Part shown: piece after piece, positions 1-11,749 of the stretch
Layout of the letters: every line of letters begins with the position of its first letter
How positions within the stretch are numbered: position 1 is the first letter of the stretch
Source: Neckera pumila
Taxonomy: Eukaryota > Streptophyta > Bryopsida > Hypnales > Neckeraceae
Direction of reading: 5' to 3'
DNA length: 64,000 bases
NCBI GenBank assembly: GCA_963969595.1
Contig: OZ018409.1
Coordinates: forward strand, 43,041,282 to 43,105,281
Position numbers and translations under genes: made by a program
Notes under the pieces: model-generated
Database searches by the model: none
The model's input: only the letters and a program-made list of their open reading frames with translations
What the model was told of the DNA's origin: nothing

Positions 1-1483
1 CTAATAGCCTGTATTGGTTGCGTATCCAGAGCACTTGTGGAGTTTCTGGGGGTAGAGAATATGCTGGCTATAATTTGCGGGTCAAGAAGTGCTGCGGAGT
101 GCATAGGAATCCCTCATATTGGTGGAGCAGTCAACAAAAGCAAGGGACTATCTGGGTTTGCAAGGAGCCACAATTTGCGAATTTCAGGTCGATATCGAGT
201 GATAACTCTGACAGATGAGTCCAGGTACAACAGCTCATTCTTTTCTCCTGCACTCCATGTTGTGTGTAATTAACCCCAAACGACCCAACAGTTGTTGCTT
301 ACAAATCTATTGGAGTTAAAACTTGGAAGGCTCTCAGGAAAGCTTCAAGGAAAATAACAAAATGTACCGATAAAAGAGAGGTCATATCCCACGTTTTTGA
401 ACGATAGAAATAAAACGTTTTTCCGAAGTTACCATATCCGATTGCTAGCTCCCAAAATTCACTTTTTATTTTTAGCTTGGGCACTCTCGGAACATGGAAT
501 TGGCTGATGGTGGTGGTGTCTTGATTGCAGCTTTTACAAATGCGCAGATGGTTCACCGGCAGTAAAAGAATCACATCCTCAGAAGCTACTGAATATAGGA
601 CCGGTCATAAAGCCAGGTTTAGAGCGCTTGGTAGGCTCTCTGGGGTATGCCGTTAACATGATTAATCTGAATGAAGAGCAGCTCAGCATTCGAGTCGCAG
701 GTTGCGGATTACGTGAGTCTCTATTTTTCATGTTGTTTGGCTACCTTGAAGTATTTGATACGACAAGTAATATGATAAGAGCAAGAAAAAATATCAGGAC
801 TACGGCTGTTTCTCTTGATGGCGGACTCATCCGGGCCCGAAACCAATTTGAGCTGGGATCAAGGTACAATGCTTTCTTAACCCGTGAAGTGTCTCATGTT
901 TTTTGTAGTATTCATGTGGGAGTCATATGAGGACCTCCTCTTGTTCAGTTCTATTTCTTCATTGATTCTGGTGATGTAGAATTTAATCCCGTTTGAATAA
1001 TACTTTCACAGTATAATCAATTAAATTTATGATTTTTTGAAACCATGAATCCTTGTACTTCAGGGGTTAGAGACGACCTCAGAGATAGAGTCCCGGCTAT
1101 TGACAATTTTTGAAATGAAATTGTCTATTCATGTGAGCTTTGTTAAGAATTTTTCTCAGAAATAATTTGGAAATGGCAGGGAGGATCCTGTAGTGTGGTT
1201 TCCAGCAGTGCAGCGCAATGATACCTTGACGCCGCAGAAATCTAAGACTGGACCAGACCTGCATGCAAAGAACATTGCTGCAAAGCAAAAGCAGTTGAAG
1301 AAAACGATGTTAATGGCAAGTCAAAGGTATCATGAAGGGGGTACGGAGGACGACCTCCGGAAGGTCTCTGCACAATTAAAGGCCACCAATGTGAAAATCG
1401 CTGAAGTGAATCAAATGATTAAAAGTGCCTCCCAGGATGTAACAGCGAAGCCAGTTTCTAGACCTCCTGGTAGTAAATATTAG
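1..1483 (+). CDS. SMC hinge-domain protein (DMS3/GMI1/SMCHD1-like), 3' part
   Basis: The gene is cut by the left window edge. Three exons are visible: <1-224, 531-863 and 1180-1483 (stop TAG). The joins keep frame and use CAG|GTACAA and AAG|GT donors with CAG acceptors. They give 286 residues. The first exon reads like the first half of an SMC hinge (EFLGVENMLAIIC). The second carries the strongest match, GYAVNMINL, then RESLFFMLFGYLEVFDT and AVSLDGGLIRARNQFELGSR, which is the C-terminal half of the hinge as in plant DMS3, GMI1 and animal SMCHD1. The last exon adds about 90 charged residues, probably coiled coil. Known family members act in RNA-directed DNA methylation (DMS3) or DNA repair (GMI1). 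The visible part does not decide which one this is, because the presence or absence of an N-terminal GHKL ATPase lies outside the window. The hinge call is firm and the subfamily is open. Confidence 0.78.
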
Positions 1484-3790
1484 GCCTGCCAATTGATTCT
1501 CAGGATGCAGGATTGGTGATCAGATACACCATGACCTCGATTTTGTTAATTTTTGCAAACACACGTGAATAAGTGTAAAATACGAAACTAGGGTTGTGCA
1601 AGTTTTTGGGACACACCCTGTGATTAGCATACATATGCAAAGTAGGCTTTTGAATTTTTTTGAAGACAATGTTGTGATTAGTGTATATACAGAGGTAGGC
1701 TTGCTTCATGACCAAATGAAGGAATGACAACGAGTGTTACCTTTCTGAAAACTTGTGTCAAGCTTACTCTAATGAATTCCTCTTGAAGGAACACTTTTAG
1801 AGACTTTAGTTGAACTTGATACACTTTGTTTATAGAAATTTTGTGTGCAGAAAAATGAAGGTCTTTGCATTCACTTCGGCAATTGAAATAAAAATCTGTA
1901 TGGGTTGGATTTAGTAAGGGCTCACAATCAGGTACTGTTTCTGATTCATACAACCTCATATGCATACTTGAATTGTTTACATGTATGTACAATATGCTGC
2001 AACAAGTCATATAACTGCTCACTACAGTTTCTGGTGGTGTAGTTGTAACATAGTAGTTTTCAAGCTTAGAGGTTGTAGAGTTGCCCTGTCTGACTATACA
2101 ACACTTTGTCCACAATTTTACAGGTAAAGCACAAGCAGGATAAATTGTAAACATAGTTCGGGACAAGAACGACAATGTGTTTAACCAAATTAAAAAAGAA
2201 ATTAGAGCAACTGATTAAGACAGTGGTGAATTCAAGGATATCTCTAATGTGAAACTGATGTCAGAGAGCAACTTCGTCATATGATGAATTGGATGCCAGG
2301 GTTGTCCTTGTTTTGTTTCAGATTTGTAATCGAATTACCACGAGAATATCTAATATTTCACCAAAACAAGGTTAACTCCCCCAATTTGCAGAGTCTAAGG
2401 ATAATTCAAATCTGACATGATATTTCTTAGATGCTAAGCCTTCATGATGAAAAAGATATGAATGAGCTCCTGACCCTCTAGCCTCCTCATAAAAAATAAA
2501 AAATCCTTCAAACCTATAACCTGTAAGGTGGGAATACCCAAAACCATTAAAATAAGCAATTCAGCAGAGTTGGAGGCACCCTTTTCAAGCAAAAAATATT
2601 TTTGTGGTATTAGCAATTGAAAATCATGAATTAAAAAAAAAATAGATTTTTTGGATAAAACATGTAGTTACGATGAATCTTCAAAGTGGAAGCTCCCTAG
2701 GCTTTTGAAACGGTCACATAGCTTGGGCATAAAATTAAAATCTAATTGATCAACAATCAACCAATCACAATTAAATAAGGAAACAATTTAATGACACTTT
2801 CAATGGAGTTCTTGTTGGAGATGGGTACAAGATGAATTTAGGTATTTTCATCTTAGATAAGTAAATGGATATGTAGAGAGCCCAATACCACCACTATATA
2901 TACTAATGCATGACCATATGATAGCTTATTTACAACAATGTTATAAAAGGAAGTCCAAAGCATTGCACTCAATATTGATGTGTGATTGAATGACGTTTAC
3001 AATAATACTGTAGAACGGTGTCTACAAAGGGCACAACAAAGCCAATCTTGCATATACATTAGATCCAAAACTTCCCTTCACTAACATTGGTAATGCACCA
3101 ACATAAATTAATCCCAAGCCATAGCATCTAATCCAACCAATGGTAATTCTCTACAATACAATTTTGAAAAATGAATGCTATCTCATACCAAAGCAAAGTC
3201 TTTGAAATCTATACTATACAAATGTTAAAAAACTAATACAAGAATCTTCAAAAATAATTGATGGATGAAAAAATGCATATTTGTGCACTTAAGATGAGTT
3301 TGTAATCATCCATTGTTCATTGAATGCTTGGTCTTAATGGATAAAGGAGCAAAGGGTAGCAACATTTTCCATAATTGATTGGTCGGAATTTAATGACCAC
3401 TGACAGCTTAACAAATTGCAATTAGTTTGGCGGAAAAACAGTTCAAGTCGAGGGAGCTAGATTCAGCTGATCAAAGTGCCTTTTCATGAATGGCGAAGCT
3501 CACACAGCAAAACTTCGAATTATTTTTGGAGCCTACTGTAGATTCCATGACCACGGCCTAGAGTTCTCAACGGCCCAAGGTAAAATTCTTGTCATACCAG
3601 ATGCTTGAAATTAAATTCCGGCATTATCAAACAAAATTTCATAAGACTACCAAAGTCAAAGAACATAAGAGCAACATCGATTTGAAAAAAGGGCTTACAA
3701 CAAATATATAAAAAGCGCTTACAAAAAAGTGTACCGAGTCACTAGCATTACCGAGGTTCCGATTCTAAGAAACGAGACTTGAATGAAAGG

Positions 3791-4057
3791 CTAAACCTTC
3801 TGGCAGGTCTCCACATTGGGAGCTGAGAAATTTTTCTTAAGAGGAGGTCGGCCGGGGCGCTTTGTCATGCGAGCCCTCATGCGGTGCACGACAAGAGGTT
3901 TTGCAGCTACCCAAGCAAGGAACATGACCATCAGAATAGCTGCCCCTATCACTGGTGCCCATGTCCTGGAGTAGCCGAACACAACTTGCTCTTGCTGCTG
4001 CTGCTGCTGCTTCTGCAAAAGAACAGAAGCAAGTTGTTCAGCTGCACCCCGGCCGGT
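3791..4057 (-). other. In-frame open extension after the glutaredoxin stop, with membrane segment
   Basis: Directly after the TGA at 4060-4058 the same frame stays open for 88 codons to a TAG. It encodes AAEQLASVL, a glutamine run (CAG repeat), then a clear hydrophobic helix (APVIGAAILMVMFLAWVAA) followed by a basic tail (HRMRARMTKRPGRPPLKK). This composition looks like real protein with a C-terminal membrane anchor, not random AT-rich DNA. A TTTTGCAG acceptor-like site lies at the start of the CAG run, but I found no good upstream donor of matching phase. Possible explanations are stop-codon readthrough, an alternative transcript, a recent nonsense mutation or an assembly error, or a separate small protein without its own ATG near the start. 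Confidence 0.4.
3990..4011. repeat. CAG/CTG trinucleotide microsatellite
   Basis: About seven CTG units on the plus strand. They read as glutamine codons in the minus-strand open frame after the glutaredoxin stop. Confidence 0.8.
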
Positions 4058-5784
4058 TCATAGTTCAGACTCGAATTTCTGCTCCTTGCTCGCGGAAGAA
4101 GAAGCCTTCAGAAGCTTCTTCAGACGGCCGCTTTGCTCCGCATCAACGGTGTCTGCACCAAGAGAGCAACAGGAAATCAAGGGAAGGAGGATAACAAAGC
4201 ATTGCTCAGAACTAACAAAATTCTTAATGTTGCGTTAACAGACATAAGGTTCATGTAGTCCTCATGTTGGTGAAATGTAATTAATGTTGCATAAGATGGT
4301 GTTAACTTAATGTTCATGTGAAGATAGTGTCATTAGCATTATCTTGATACTCCCTTGACAATTGAGAAGGTAACATTAAGTCAACATTAACTTGACATTC
4401 ATTTGAATTGTCTTAATATTGATCTGGTTTTCTACTAAATTAACATTGACGTACCCTTACTAACTTTGTGAATCAAATACGGGGATCCTCGTGAAGTTTA
4501 GGGCTTAAGAAAGGTCGTGTTGTGTATACACATTGAAAGCCCTAATGTTCAGAGTTGCATCAAGATGACGTCCCCACAAACACAGAAGGGAAATCAAATA
4601 TGGTTGTTGAAAGAAAGCTCAGTCTACTCATACTTGATACAGATGGGAAAGACGTCAAAGGGAAAGAGTAAGAGATTTAGTACCATCAGCTCCTCCAAGG
4701 TGCTCTCCATTGATGAATACTTGAGGAACTGTGCGGCGGCCAATAAATGTGAATAGTGCCTGTTGAATGTCATCTCCGTCATCTGCAATGAGATGAGCCA
4801 CTGTCAATAACTATGCCAAAAAAGTCTAGAAAAAACAACAAGAATCCAGATCGAAGAATTGGACACGGAGATCAAGCCTTAGCCTCTATAGCCCCAAGTA
4901 GACTAAAAGAAACCACACAATCCAGTCTTAAATCTTAAACCTTTGGACTGAGGTAGAGACTTCATTCACCAAACTGTACATTAGAGGCTCCATTGACCAT
5001 ACAGGTGAGCTTCGATTTGTGCTAATTGTCAAAATAATCAATTGACATTTTCTTTTTCTGCATCTGTTTCGTAGCTAAGCACAAAATAAATGTGGAATTT
5101 GAGATGGTGCAGAGTTTCTAGATTGTTGTAGGTAAGATTCAAAGTTCACCTGTACAGTGATTGGAATCGCTCCCTTAGAGTACGGTGAGGGGAGCCTAAA
5201 CATTAGAAAATACTAGAATACAAATGTACAAGTACAGCCCCACATCAAGGGCTTTTGGCAACTAATACCTCTTTCGTCAAGCTCAACAACAAACGGCTGC
5301 TCTTTCATAGCCGAAAAGATCGACTTCGCACGCCTGCAGTACCTGCACAATATCACAAGATATCCTCAGCCCGTGATCTATTCGCAAAGATAGCACATTA
5401 CCCATCCCTAGATTCTCTTCCCTAGTACTCAAAAAGTGACTTTTCTCTAAACCGCAAAAATTCTAAACCAAAGCGCATTCAAAGGACCGAAGGCTACTAA
5501 AAATCAGAGATAACACTCACAGAAGAAACTTACAACTAAAGTCAAACCCTAATCGAAAAAAGTACAAATGCACAATGGAGTACGAAACAATCCCGACAGA
5601 GGTCGACCAAATTTCGAACTTACGGGCAGTATGACTTGGAGAAGATGACTAAACGATTCTCGGCCACCGTCTTCTTCACGAAATTCAAAGCTTCGCTTTC
5701 AGCTGCAACTGGCGAGCCCAGTTGCACCAGCACCAGAAGCGCCACTGCCACAGAAACACACGACAGCATCCGCGTGATCGCCAT
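4058..5784 (-). CDS. Secretory-pathway glutaredoxin, CPYC type (GRXC3/C4-like)
   Basis: Four exons on the minus strand: 5784-5624, 5342-5269, 4782-4684 and 4152-4058 (stop TGA), giving 142 residues. An N-terminal signal peptide (about residues 1-28, hydrophobic [11 protein letters not shown] ending SPVAA) is followed by the thioredoxin-fold domain. The catalytic dithiol is CPYC (C53, C56), split by intron 1 inside the proline codon. The glutathione-binding TVPQVFING (residues 96-104) and the GGADD turn (about 108-112) are intact. By family knowledge it reduces disulfides or glutathione-mixed disulfides with GSH, here in the ER or secretory route. The start is the first methionine that gives a clean signal peptide. 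The frame is open further upstream to 6156, but that part is unlike the family. A TTAGGGTTT telo-box motif lies in intron 1. An unusual open frame continues after the stop (see 3791-4057). Confidence 0.9.
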
Positions 5785-7652
5785 CTCGATCGCAACCCAA
5801 CTCAAGACCCCAACTAAAGAATGCAAAGGGGAAGTCTGAATGTGGGCGAAGCTCACAAGACTTCGATTTCGAGGTTCTACTGCGGACATGCGGGCTCTTA
5901 TGAATCGGGAGAGACGAGAGGTGGGTGGTTCATCTGAACCGGCCGATGGTCGATCGGACGGTTCATGTGCATCTGAACTGAGAGTGCTGACGGTGCCTTT
6001 TGCTATGGCTTCCTGACCGGGCCGGGTAAGGATTTGTTTTACACCCGGCCCCGTCCACACGCAGGACGTTAAATCGTGCTCACGAAAGTGGGCCCTACGA
6101 TGGATTGTGTTCGTGAGTTGAATGGATCCCGGTCGAGATTGCGGGTCTCGGTGCAACTATAGGACCGCGATCCCGATGGAACTACAAGATTATGCCTTCT
6201 ATGGAACTGCAAGCAGCACAATTTCATTGTTCTACAAGTCTTGCATTGAATGGACACAAAATGGACACAATGACGGTTTTAGAATTTTAGGTAGCAATTT
6301 TAGGGTTTAGGATGGGCGATTAGGATTTTAGGCAATTTACTAGTGTATAGGGTGTGTTTTTTTATGTCCTGCATGACTGAGTCCTACTACATATTCCATA
6401 TGAATTGTTTCACCCCCTACCACCCCTCATGTATATAAAGAACTTGTCTTCTCAATTCTAAATGCAAATTCTAAATGGTTTTTGAAGAAAAGTGAGAAGA
6501 CTTTCAAAATGACAATTTAATGTCCTTTAGAGAAGCACAACGTCCAAACAACTTCTTCAACTTCTTCAAAGACAACATTTGTGGCGCAATTGAGACAATG
6601 TTTTTCAAAGTTCATATTGGTGACAGATCTGGACTGTTTGTTGTTGTATTTGCAATAAGACACATAGTGATTAGGGTCAATATGCAGTTCATAGCACCCT
6701 GGATTGGCCAATTTTGGTCTCATCAGACACCTGCAGAATACATGCCCTAACATGTGTAGTCACTACACTGCCGTGTCATTTGTAAGTCTCCAGTTCTCTC
6801 AACGTAAAGAACTCTACATTGGGCTTAATTACACGAATCTCATTCTACAAAGAGAACACGTTTAGTGTTGCATTCACTGGCATGAATCGCATGACACACC
6901 TGAGCATGTTCACTTTGAGTTTAGTCCTTTCCTTTATTGATGGAGAAAGCAACAACTAGACCACGGAGCATCATAAGACCAACGTACAGTACACTACAGA
7001 CATGGTTGCATGAGCTTATTCCCATGAAGGACCTGCTTGCCCACACAAAAAACAAACCCCTTCAATGAATATTTTGACATCTGTTCCATCCATGCTAAGC
7101 TGCCATGATCGGCGACAAGCACCAGAAAGCGTTACTGTTAAACATCTGCACAATGCAAGACTAGCCACCTCATTCGTATTGGCATTTTGGTCATCAATTC
7201 AGTGGGAGAACAGGACCGATATCCAATCAAAAAAACAATCAATCCATATTAAAGACGAGGTAATTATCATTGACCTACAACCACGATCAACAATACGATC
7301 AACATATAGGACAATGACAAGGTAACCAGAGCACACGCATTCTCAACAATCCTAGACCACGATGAGAGGTCAAAACCATTTCAGCAACAGACATTGCAAG
7401 AAAAAAACTGGCATGACACAAAAGGTGCTTCGAATAAACAAGGATATAGTGGCAATTATATAATATGCAAGGGAGAGCCGGTTGAAAAGGCCAAAACGTG
7501 ATCTTCAGCTTGCTCCTAATTGCTGGATGCCGAAGGAGTCTTAAACTCCGCTTTACATGGGATGATCCTCGCGAGTGGATGCAAATCCTAGACCGGCAAC
7601 ACCTTGGACATGCTACTAAACATTTTACATTTCCAGTGTCAAAGGCGACACT
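5785..7652. other. Spacer between glutaredoxin 5' end and CHLP 3' end
   Basis: It should hold the glutaredoxin promoter and 5' UTR (a GC-richer part, about 5785-6160) and the CHLP 3' UTR. A telomere-like TTTTAGGGTTTAGG lies near 6297-6310. About 6390-6465 is related to 28120-28195 inside the CACTA-like element (shared CCATATG, CTACCACC and CTTGTCTTCTC blocks), so a repeat remnant is likely. Overlapping open frames at 6517-6753 on both strands have no recognised domain. Confidence 0.45.
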
Positions 7653-9200
7653 CTACGCTGCCAACTTCTCCGCCTCCTTACGCAAAGCATTGGCTCGAAT
7701 CAGACTCCCGATGGTGTTGAACGCGAGCTTGATGTCGTCCAAAGGATTGCCCGGTACCACCACCTTGTACAAGTAGCTGTCGAACGTCATCTTCTGCACG
7801 TAGTCATCGGCACACATCTCCACAAAAGCTTCGCGGGCAGGGTTGGAGCGGTAAAACACCTTCTGTAAGATGTCCAACACCTTGTACGTGGCCCAGTACT
7901 TCTTGTCCCACTTGTCGAGGTACACTCTGAAATCGGACTCATCCACCATCCGCGTGCCATTCGCAGAGCCTTCCACGAGAGCGTCAGCACACATGCGCCC
8001 GGACTTGGCCGCGAAGTAAATGCCTTCACCTGAGCATTTGGTCACGTACCCTGCCGCATCGCCGATCAAGGCCACTCTCTTGTTAGCCCTGCGCGGCCTC
8101 GGGTGCTCAGGAATTGGATGCGCCTCCACTCGGATGATCTTTCCCCCAGCAATCTTGTCCTTCGCCCTGTTGCGAGTCGCCGTCTGGTACTTCTTAATCG
8201 CCGGCTTGTTAATCACCGTCCCGGTACCAACCGCCACGTGATCACACTTGGGAAACACCCAACCATAAAAGTCGGGCGAAACATCGTCACCAACATACAT
8301 CTCCGCCAAATTCTCGTAATACTCCATCTTATCCTCGGGAATCTTAATCCGCTCTTGGAAAGCAATGGCGTAATCATACTCACCCGCATCAATGTCCTTC
8401 GCGACTCGGCTGTTCGCGCCATCAGCGCCCACGACCGCATCAACTTCCAACACCGCGGGAGTGCCCAGCCTCGACGAGCCGTCGAAGTTCGTGTAATGCA
8501 GCTTATACGGACTGTTGTCGTCCTTCGGAATCTCCATCCTCAGAAACAAGCCATTGATAATAGTGGCGCCATTCTTCTCCGCACGCTCCCGCAAGAACGA
8601 GTCCAGAACCTCCCGACGCACCATGCCAATATACTCATCATCATTCAACGTCTTCCCCACATCCACCGCCACATTCGAAGGCGAAATCATCTTCATCTTC
8701 GTCACCTTCCGGTCGATAATCTCCATGGGGAGATCAAATTCCCCGACCATACACAAAGGAATCGCGCCCCCACACGGCTTCGCATTGTCGAGCTTCCGCT
8801 CAATCAAAAACGTCTCAATTCCGCCCTTGGCCAAAGTCTCGGCAGCGCATCCTCCAGCAGGCCCGCCTCCCACCACCGCCACTCGAAGCTTCCGCCCCTC
8901 AAGCTTCTTGCTCCCACGGGACGCGTACACACGCAACGGCTGGTACCCTTCCTCTTCCCCACCTGTCGTCCTCCTCTCCGCCCTCAAGCTCTCCACAGGG
9001 GACGCCATTGCGAGGCCATTGAGGCCACGCAAACCCTCGAACGAACGCAACGAAGCGCGAGCGGAGGAACCGAGGCCGCTGCGAGAGGAGCAAGAGACCG
9101 CCAATGCAGGCGACGCGGACTCGTTGTGGGTGGAGAGCGAGCGCGATGACGAAGTGGCGAAAGACGCCGTAGAAGCGACGGCGAGCTGGAGGGCGGCCAT
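7653..9200 (-). CDS. CHLP: Geranylgeranyl diphosphate/geranylgeranyl-chlorophyll reductase, chloroplastic
   Basis: Single-exon gene of 515 residues on the minus strand. The enzyme uses NADPH to reduce the geranylgeranyl chain to phytyl, supplying chlorophyll and tocopherol synthesis in plastids. An N-terminal serine/alanine-rich transit peptide of about 90-100 residues precedes a Rossmann FAD-binding motif VAVVGGGPAGG (GxGxxG at 111-116), then KPCGGAIPL, VGADGANS (257-264) and the second FAD-contact motif ALIGDAAGYVTKCSGEG (about 377-393). The tail YVQKMTFDSYLYKVVVPG is also typical of the plant enzyme. The ATG at 9200 (MAALQLAVAS) is chosen because translation from the in-frame ATG 67 codons upstream would give an atypical leader. 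Coding GC is much higher than the surroundings. It appears intact. Confidence 0.97.
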   Translation of the reverse strand: MAALQLAVASTASFATSSSRSLSTHNESASPALAVSCSSRSGLGSSARASLRSFEGLRGLNGLAMASPVESLRAERRTTGGEEEGYQPLRVYASRGSKKLEGRKLRVAVVGGGPAGGCAAETLAKGGIETFLIERKLDNAKPCGGAIPLCMVGEFDLPMEIIDRKVTKMKMISPSNVAVDVGKTLNDDEYIGMVRREVLDSFLRERAEKNGATIINGLFLRMEIPKDDNSPYKLHYTNFDGSSRLGTPAVLEVDAVVGADGANSRVAKDIDAGEYDYAIAFQERIKIPEDKMEYYENLAEMYVGDDVSPDFYGWVFPKCDHVAVGTGTVINKPAIKKYQTATRNRAKDKIAGGKIIRVEAHPIPEHPRPRRANKRVALIGDAAGYVTKCSGEGIYFAAKSGRMCADALVEGSANGTRMVDESDFRVYLDKWDKKYWATYKVLDILQKVFYRSNPAREAFVEMCADDYVQKMTFDSYLYKVVVPGNPLDDIKLAFNTIGSLIRANALRKEAEKLAA

Positions 9201-11749
9201 GGTGATGGAGAATTGGTGCCCGAGCTTGGCCGAGCTTTGGCTATGGCGGACCTTGGTGTTGCAACTGTGGAGAGCCGCCTTGGGAAACCGAGAAGATGGA
9301 CATATAGGTTGGAAAAGAAAGGGCCGGTAGGAAACTGGGAATGTGGATAGAACCGGGGTCGCGTTTGATTGGAACGCCCAGCGCCACTGGATTAGGCTCA
9401 CCCGTTCTGTAGTTTCTTATTGCTTTTTTTTTACCCCAGGCTGGTAAGAAATTTTCACTCCGGGCTGGTGAAACTGACAATTCCCCCTTGGAGATTGGGA
9501 TATTCCAAACTATAATCATAGAGAGTGAATTTAGTTAAATGTGTACAAAGTCATTGGTTGGTTGGGAAGTTGCAACATTGGGGGTTCCCACTTTTTGGGA
9601 GAGCAAAAAAATCTCCCCACAGTTGGTTAATAATGTTATGGCTCTTAGTGTTGTTTGCATTTTATAGTTGGACATCTATATTTGTTACAAGTATGGGGTA
9701 GATAATTTCTTAACACATAAAGCATTAAAACATGTAACAAATAATGTTTAATTAACTTTAGGAATATTAATAAATAATATATATTCTAAATAATCAAATT
9801 TTTGACTTTTTAAACACATAGCAAGGTATATGTACAAAAGATATTATGAAGAATTAGTAATGTTTAACATTTAACATTTCTCTTTGAAGATTTAGAAGGC
9901 AGATGAAGTTTTATAATATATATGAGGTTTTAACACTTATTAAGGTAATGAATATAGAAGTTCGACTATAGCAATTGATGAAAAGGATGGAAGTAGTTGA
10001 TTCTAGATATATCAATTAATCCTTGAGCACCAAGCGCTTGCTTATCAAAATTTATACCATTTCAAACTCATTCCAATTAAACAATTACCTCAACAAGATC
10101 CACAAAAACTAACCGTACTGATTGGTAGTGGAAATAAGCCTAGAATACCAATGAAAAGATTATGATAGTCAAACAATGCAACCTTTCAAAATTGGGAGGT
10201 CAGATTTGATGCGCTAGGCATTCATGGGTTAATGACTTCAATTTTCTTTCCACACAAATATATCTTTGTTAGTGCTTCCCCAAAGTTTATTATACTTTGT
10301 AGTTCACTTTTCACTAGATTTTGTTCAGAGAATCCATGTTCATGAGCTATTCTTGGTAGCAATGATCTGGAACATGTGAGCATAGAAATGTGAGTATATG
10401 AGCCTTGAGCATATATATAAGTACATATCCTACAACCATTGAAGGTGTTTATAACATAAACATCTATAATATAAGTACCTTGATAATCATGAAAGGTTTT
10501 ATTAAATATAGACACCTATCACATGGGTGTATAATATTTAGGCTCATGTGCTTATAGTCATGTGCTTACATAGTAGCACCCCTCTATTTGGTGGGTTGGA
10601 ATTGCTAGCCATATGCAAAAATTGACCAAATTTGCAAAAAAACAAAAGATTTTCAAAAATTATACATAGAAGTGCACAAAATTTGCCTAAAGAGATTTAG
10701 AAATTTTTAGTTGAAAAAATTATAGGGAGAAGTCTGTGAAAATTGGGGGAAGCAACTTTTTGACTTCCAAAAACATTTAACATTGGACTTGAATTTTTTG
10801 GTTGCTTATAGTTTTGCAATAAGACAAAACAAGTCTTAAAATATAATTTCTTTGAAATCACATAGAAGTGTAAACATTACGGAAGTCGGCAAGAACAATT
10901 CCAATTCTAGAAAACTTAAAAATTCTTTTTTGATTTTGAGTTTGCATAGAAGTTTGCCTTTTTAAGCCATTGATCTTGATATCAACTGCTAGTGTTGGTT
11001 GTTGACAAACCCAGATAGCCAATTTTCAATACCCGTTCTAATAGATACTTAGATACCCTTCCCAATACCTCTCAAAATATCCACCCTTCATTTTAAAACC
11101 CATACTTTTTTTGCAAGTTTTACTTTTTATTAACCCTTCTGGATGAAAGTTTTAAATTTTTTTTTGCCTTTCTTTTGAAGGGCTTCAATTTTTTTCCTTC
11201 ATATAGCCTAGCCATTTTGCAAGGTGAAGGGCATTGTAACCTTCAAAATCAAGCACTAGATACAAGCTTCACTCAAACCAACTTGTTACAATTACTTGAA
11301 GAAAACAACTCCAAATTGTTCTCCTAGAAAAATAACTTCTTTACAAAAAATTCTCAATTTGTACAAGCTCAAATATCTACTACAATAGGTGGAGGATGAA
11401 TGTTGAGAAAAGTGTTCATCTTCCAAATAATATTCATTTAGGAAGTTTCCAGAAAAATTCATGTAGTAAATCACCAGCAAGAAAAGATGATGCTCTAATA
11501 TAAATCAATGATATAGATATGTTGGAATAATTTGAATTACTTTTATTATAAAAATTTAAAAGTTATCTCTCTATATTTAATCAAACGCTTTGTCTTTATT
11601 TACAAATTTCTTTAATATAGTCATATAAGGAGTAGCCTATTGAAAAAATTTAGGAAGATTGTTCCTTAGAAGAAATTATTCTGAATACTCATCCATATTT
11701 ATTGCATTGGAGAAAATAGAAGAATTCAATATTTACCATAGATAATCAA
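9201..11749. other. AT-rich spacer, CHLP promoter side
   Basis: The first 200-300 bases should hold the CHLP 5' UTR and promoter. The remainder to 11749 is low-complexity AT-rich DNA with long A and T runs. I saw no gene, RNA or complete mobile element. Confidence 0.5.

Larger units (their letters stand above)
1484..4057. other. Intergenic spacer, convergent gene ends
   Basis: This lies between the 3' ends of the SMC-hinge gene and the glutaredoxin gene, so it should hold both 3' untranslated regions. An open frame of 165 codons on the minus strand (1678-2175) has no recognisable domain and low-complexity composition; I do not call it a gene. The stretch 2400-3700 is AT-rich with no structure I could identify. 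The right end (3791-4057) holds the open frame described separately. Confidence 0.5.

Noticed and set aside
1678..2175. 165-codon minus-strand open frame downstream of the SMC-hinge gene
   Set aside because: No domain, no splice or start context, cysteine-rich random composition in a region expected to be 3' UTR.
5785..6156. In-frame N-terminal extension of the glutaredoxin up to an upstream ATG
   Set aside because: It would bury the signal peptide behind about 124 unrelated residues; the downstream methionine gives a family-like protein.
6517..6753. Overlapping 76-78-codon open frames on both strands
   Set aside because: Possibly an old transposase remnant, but no motif could be identified with confidence.
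8103..9149. 348-codon open frame on the plus strand opposite CHLP, and a 271-codon one at 8515-9330
   Set aside because: Both lie antisense to the GC-rich coding part of CHLP, have R/H/L-rich composition typical of a shadow frame and match no family.
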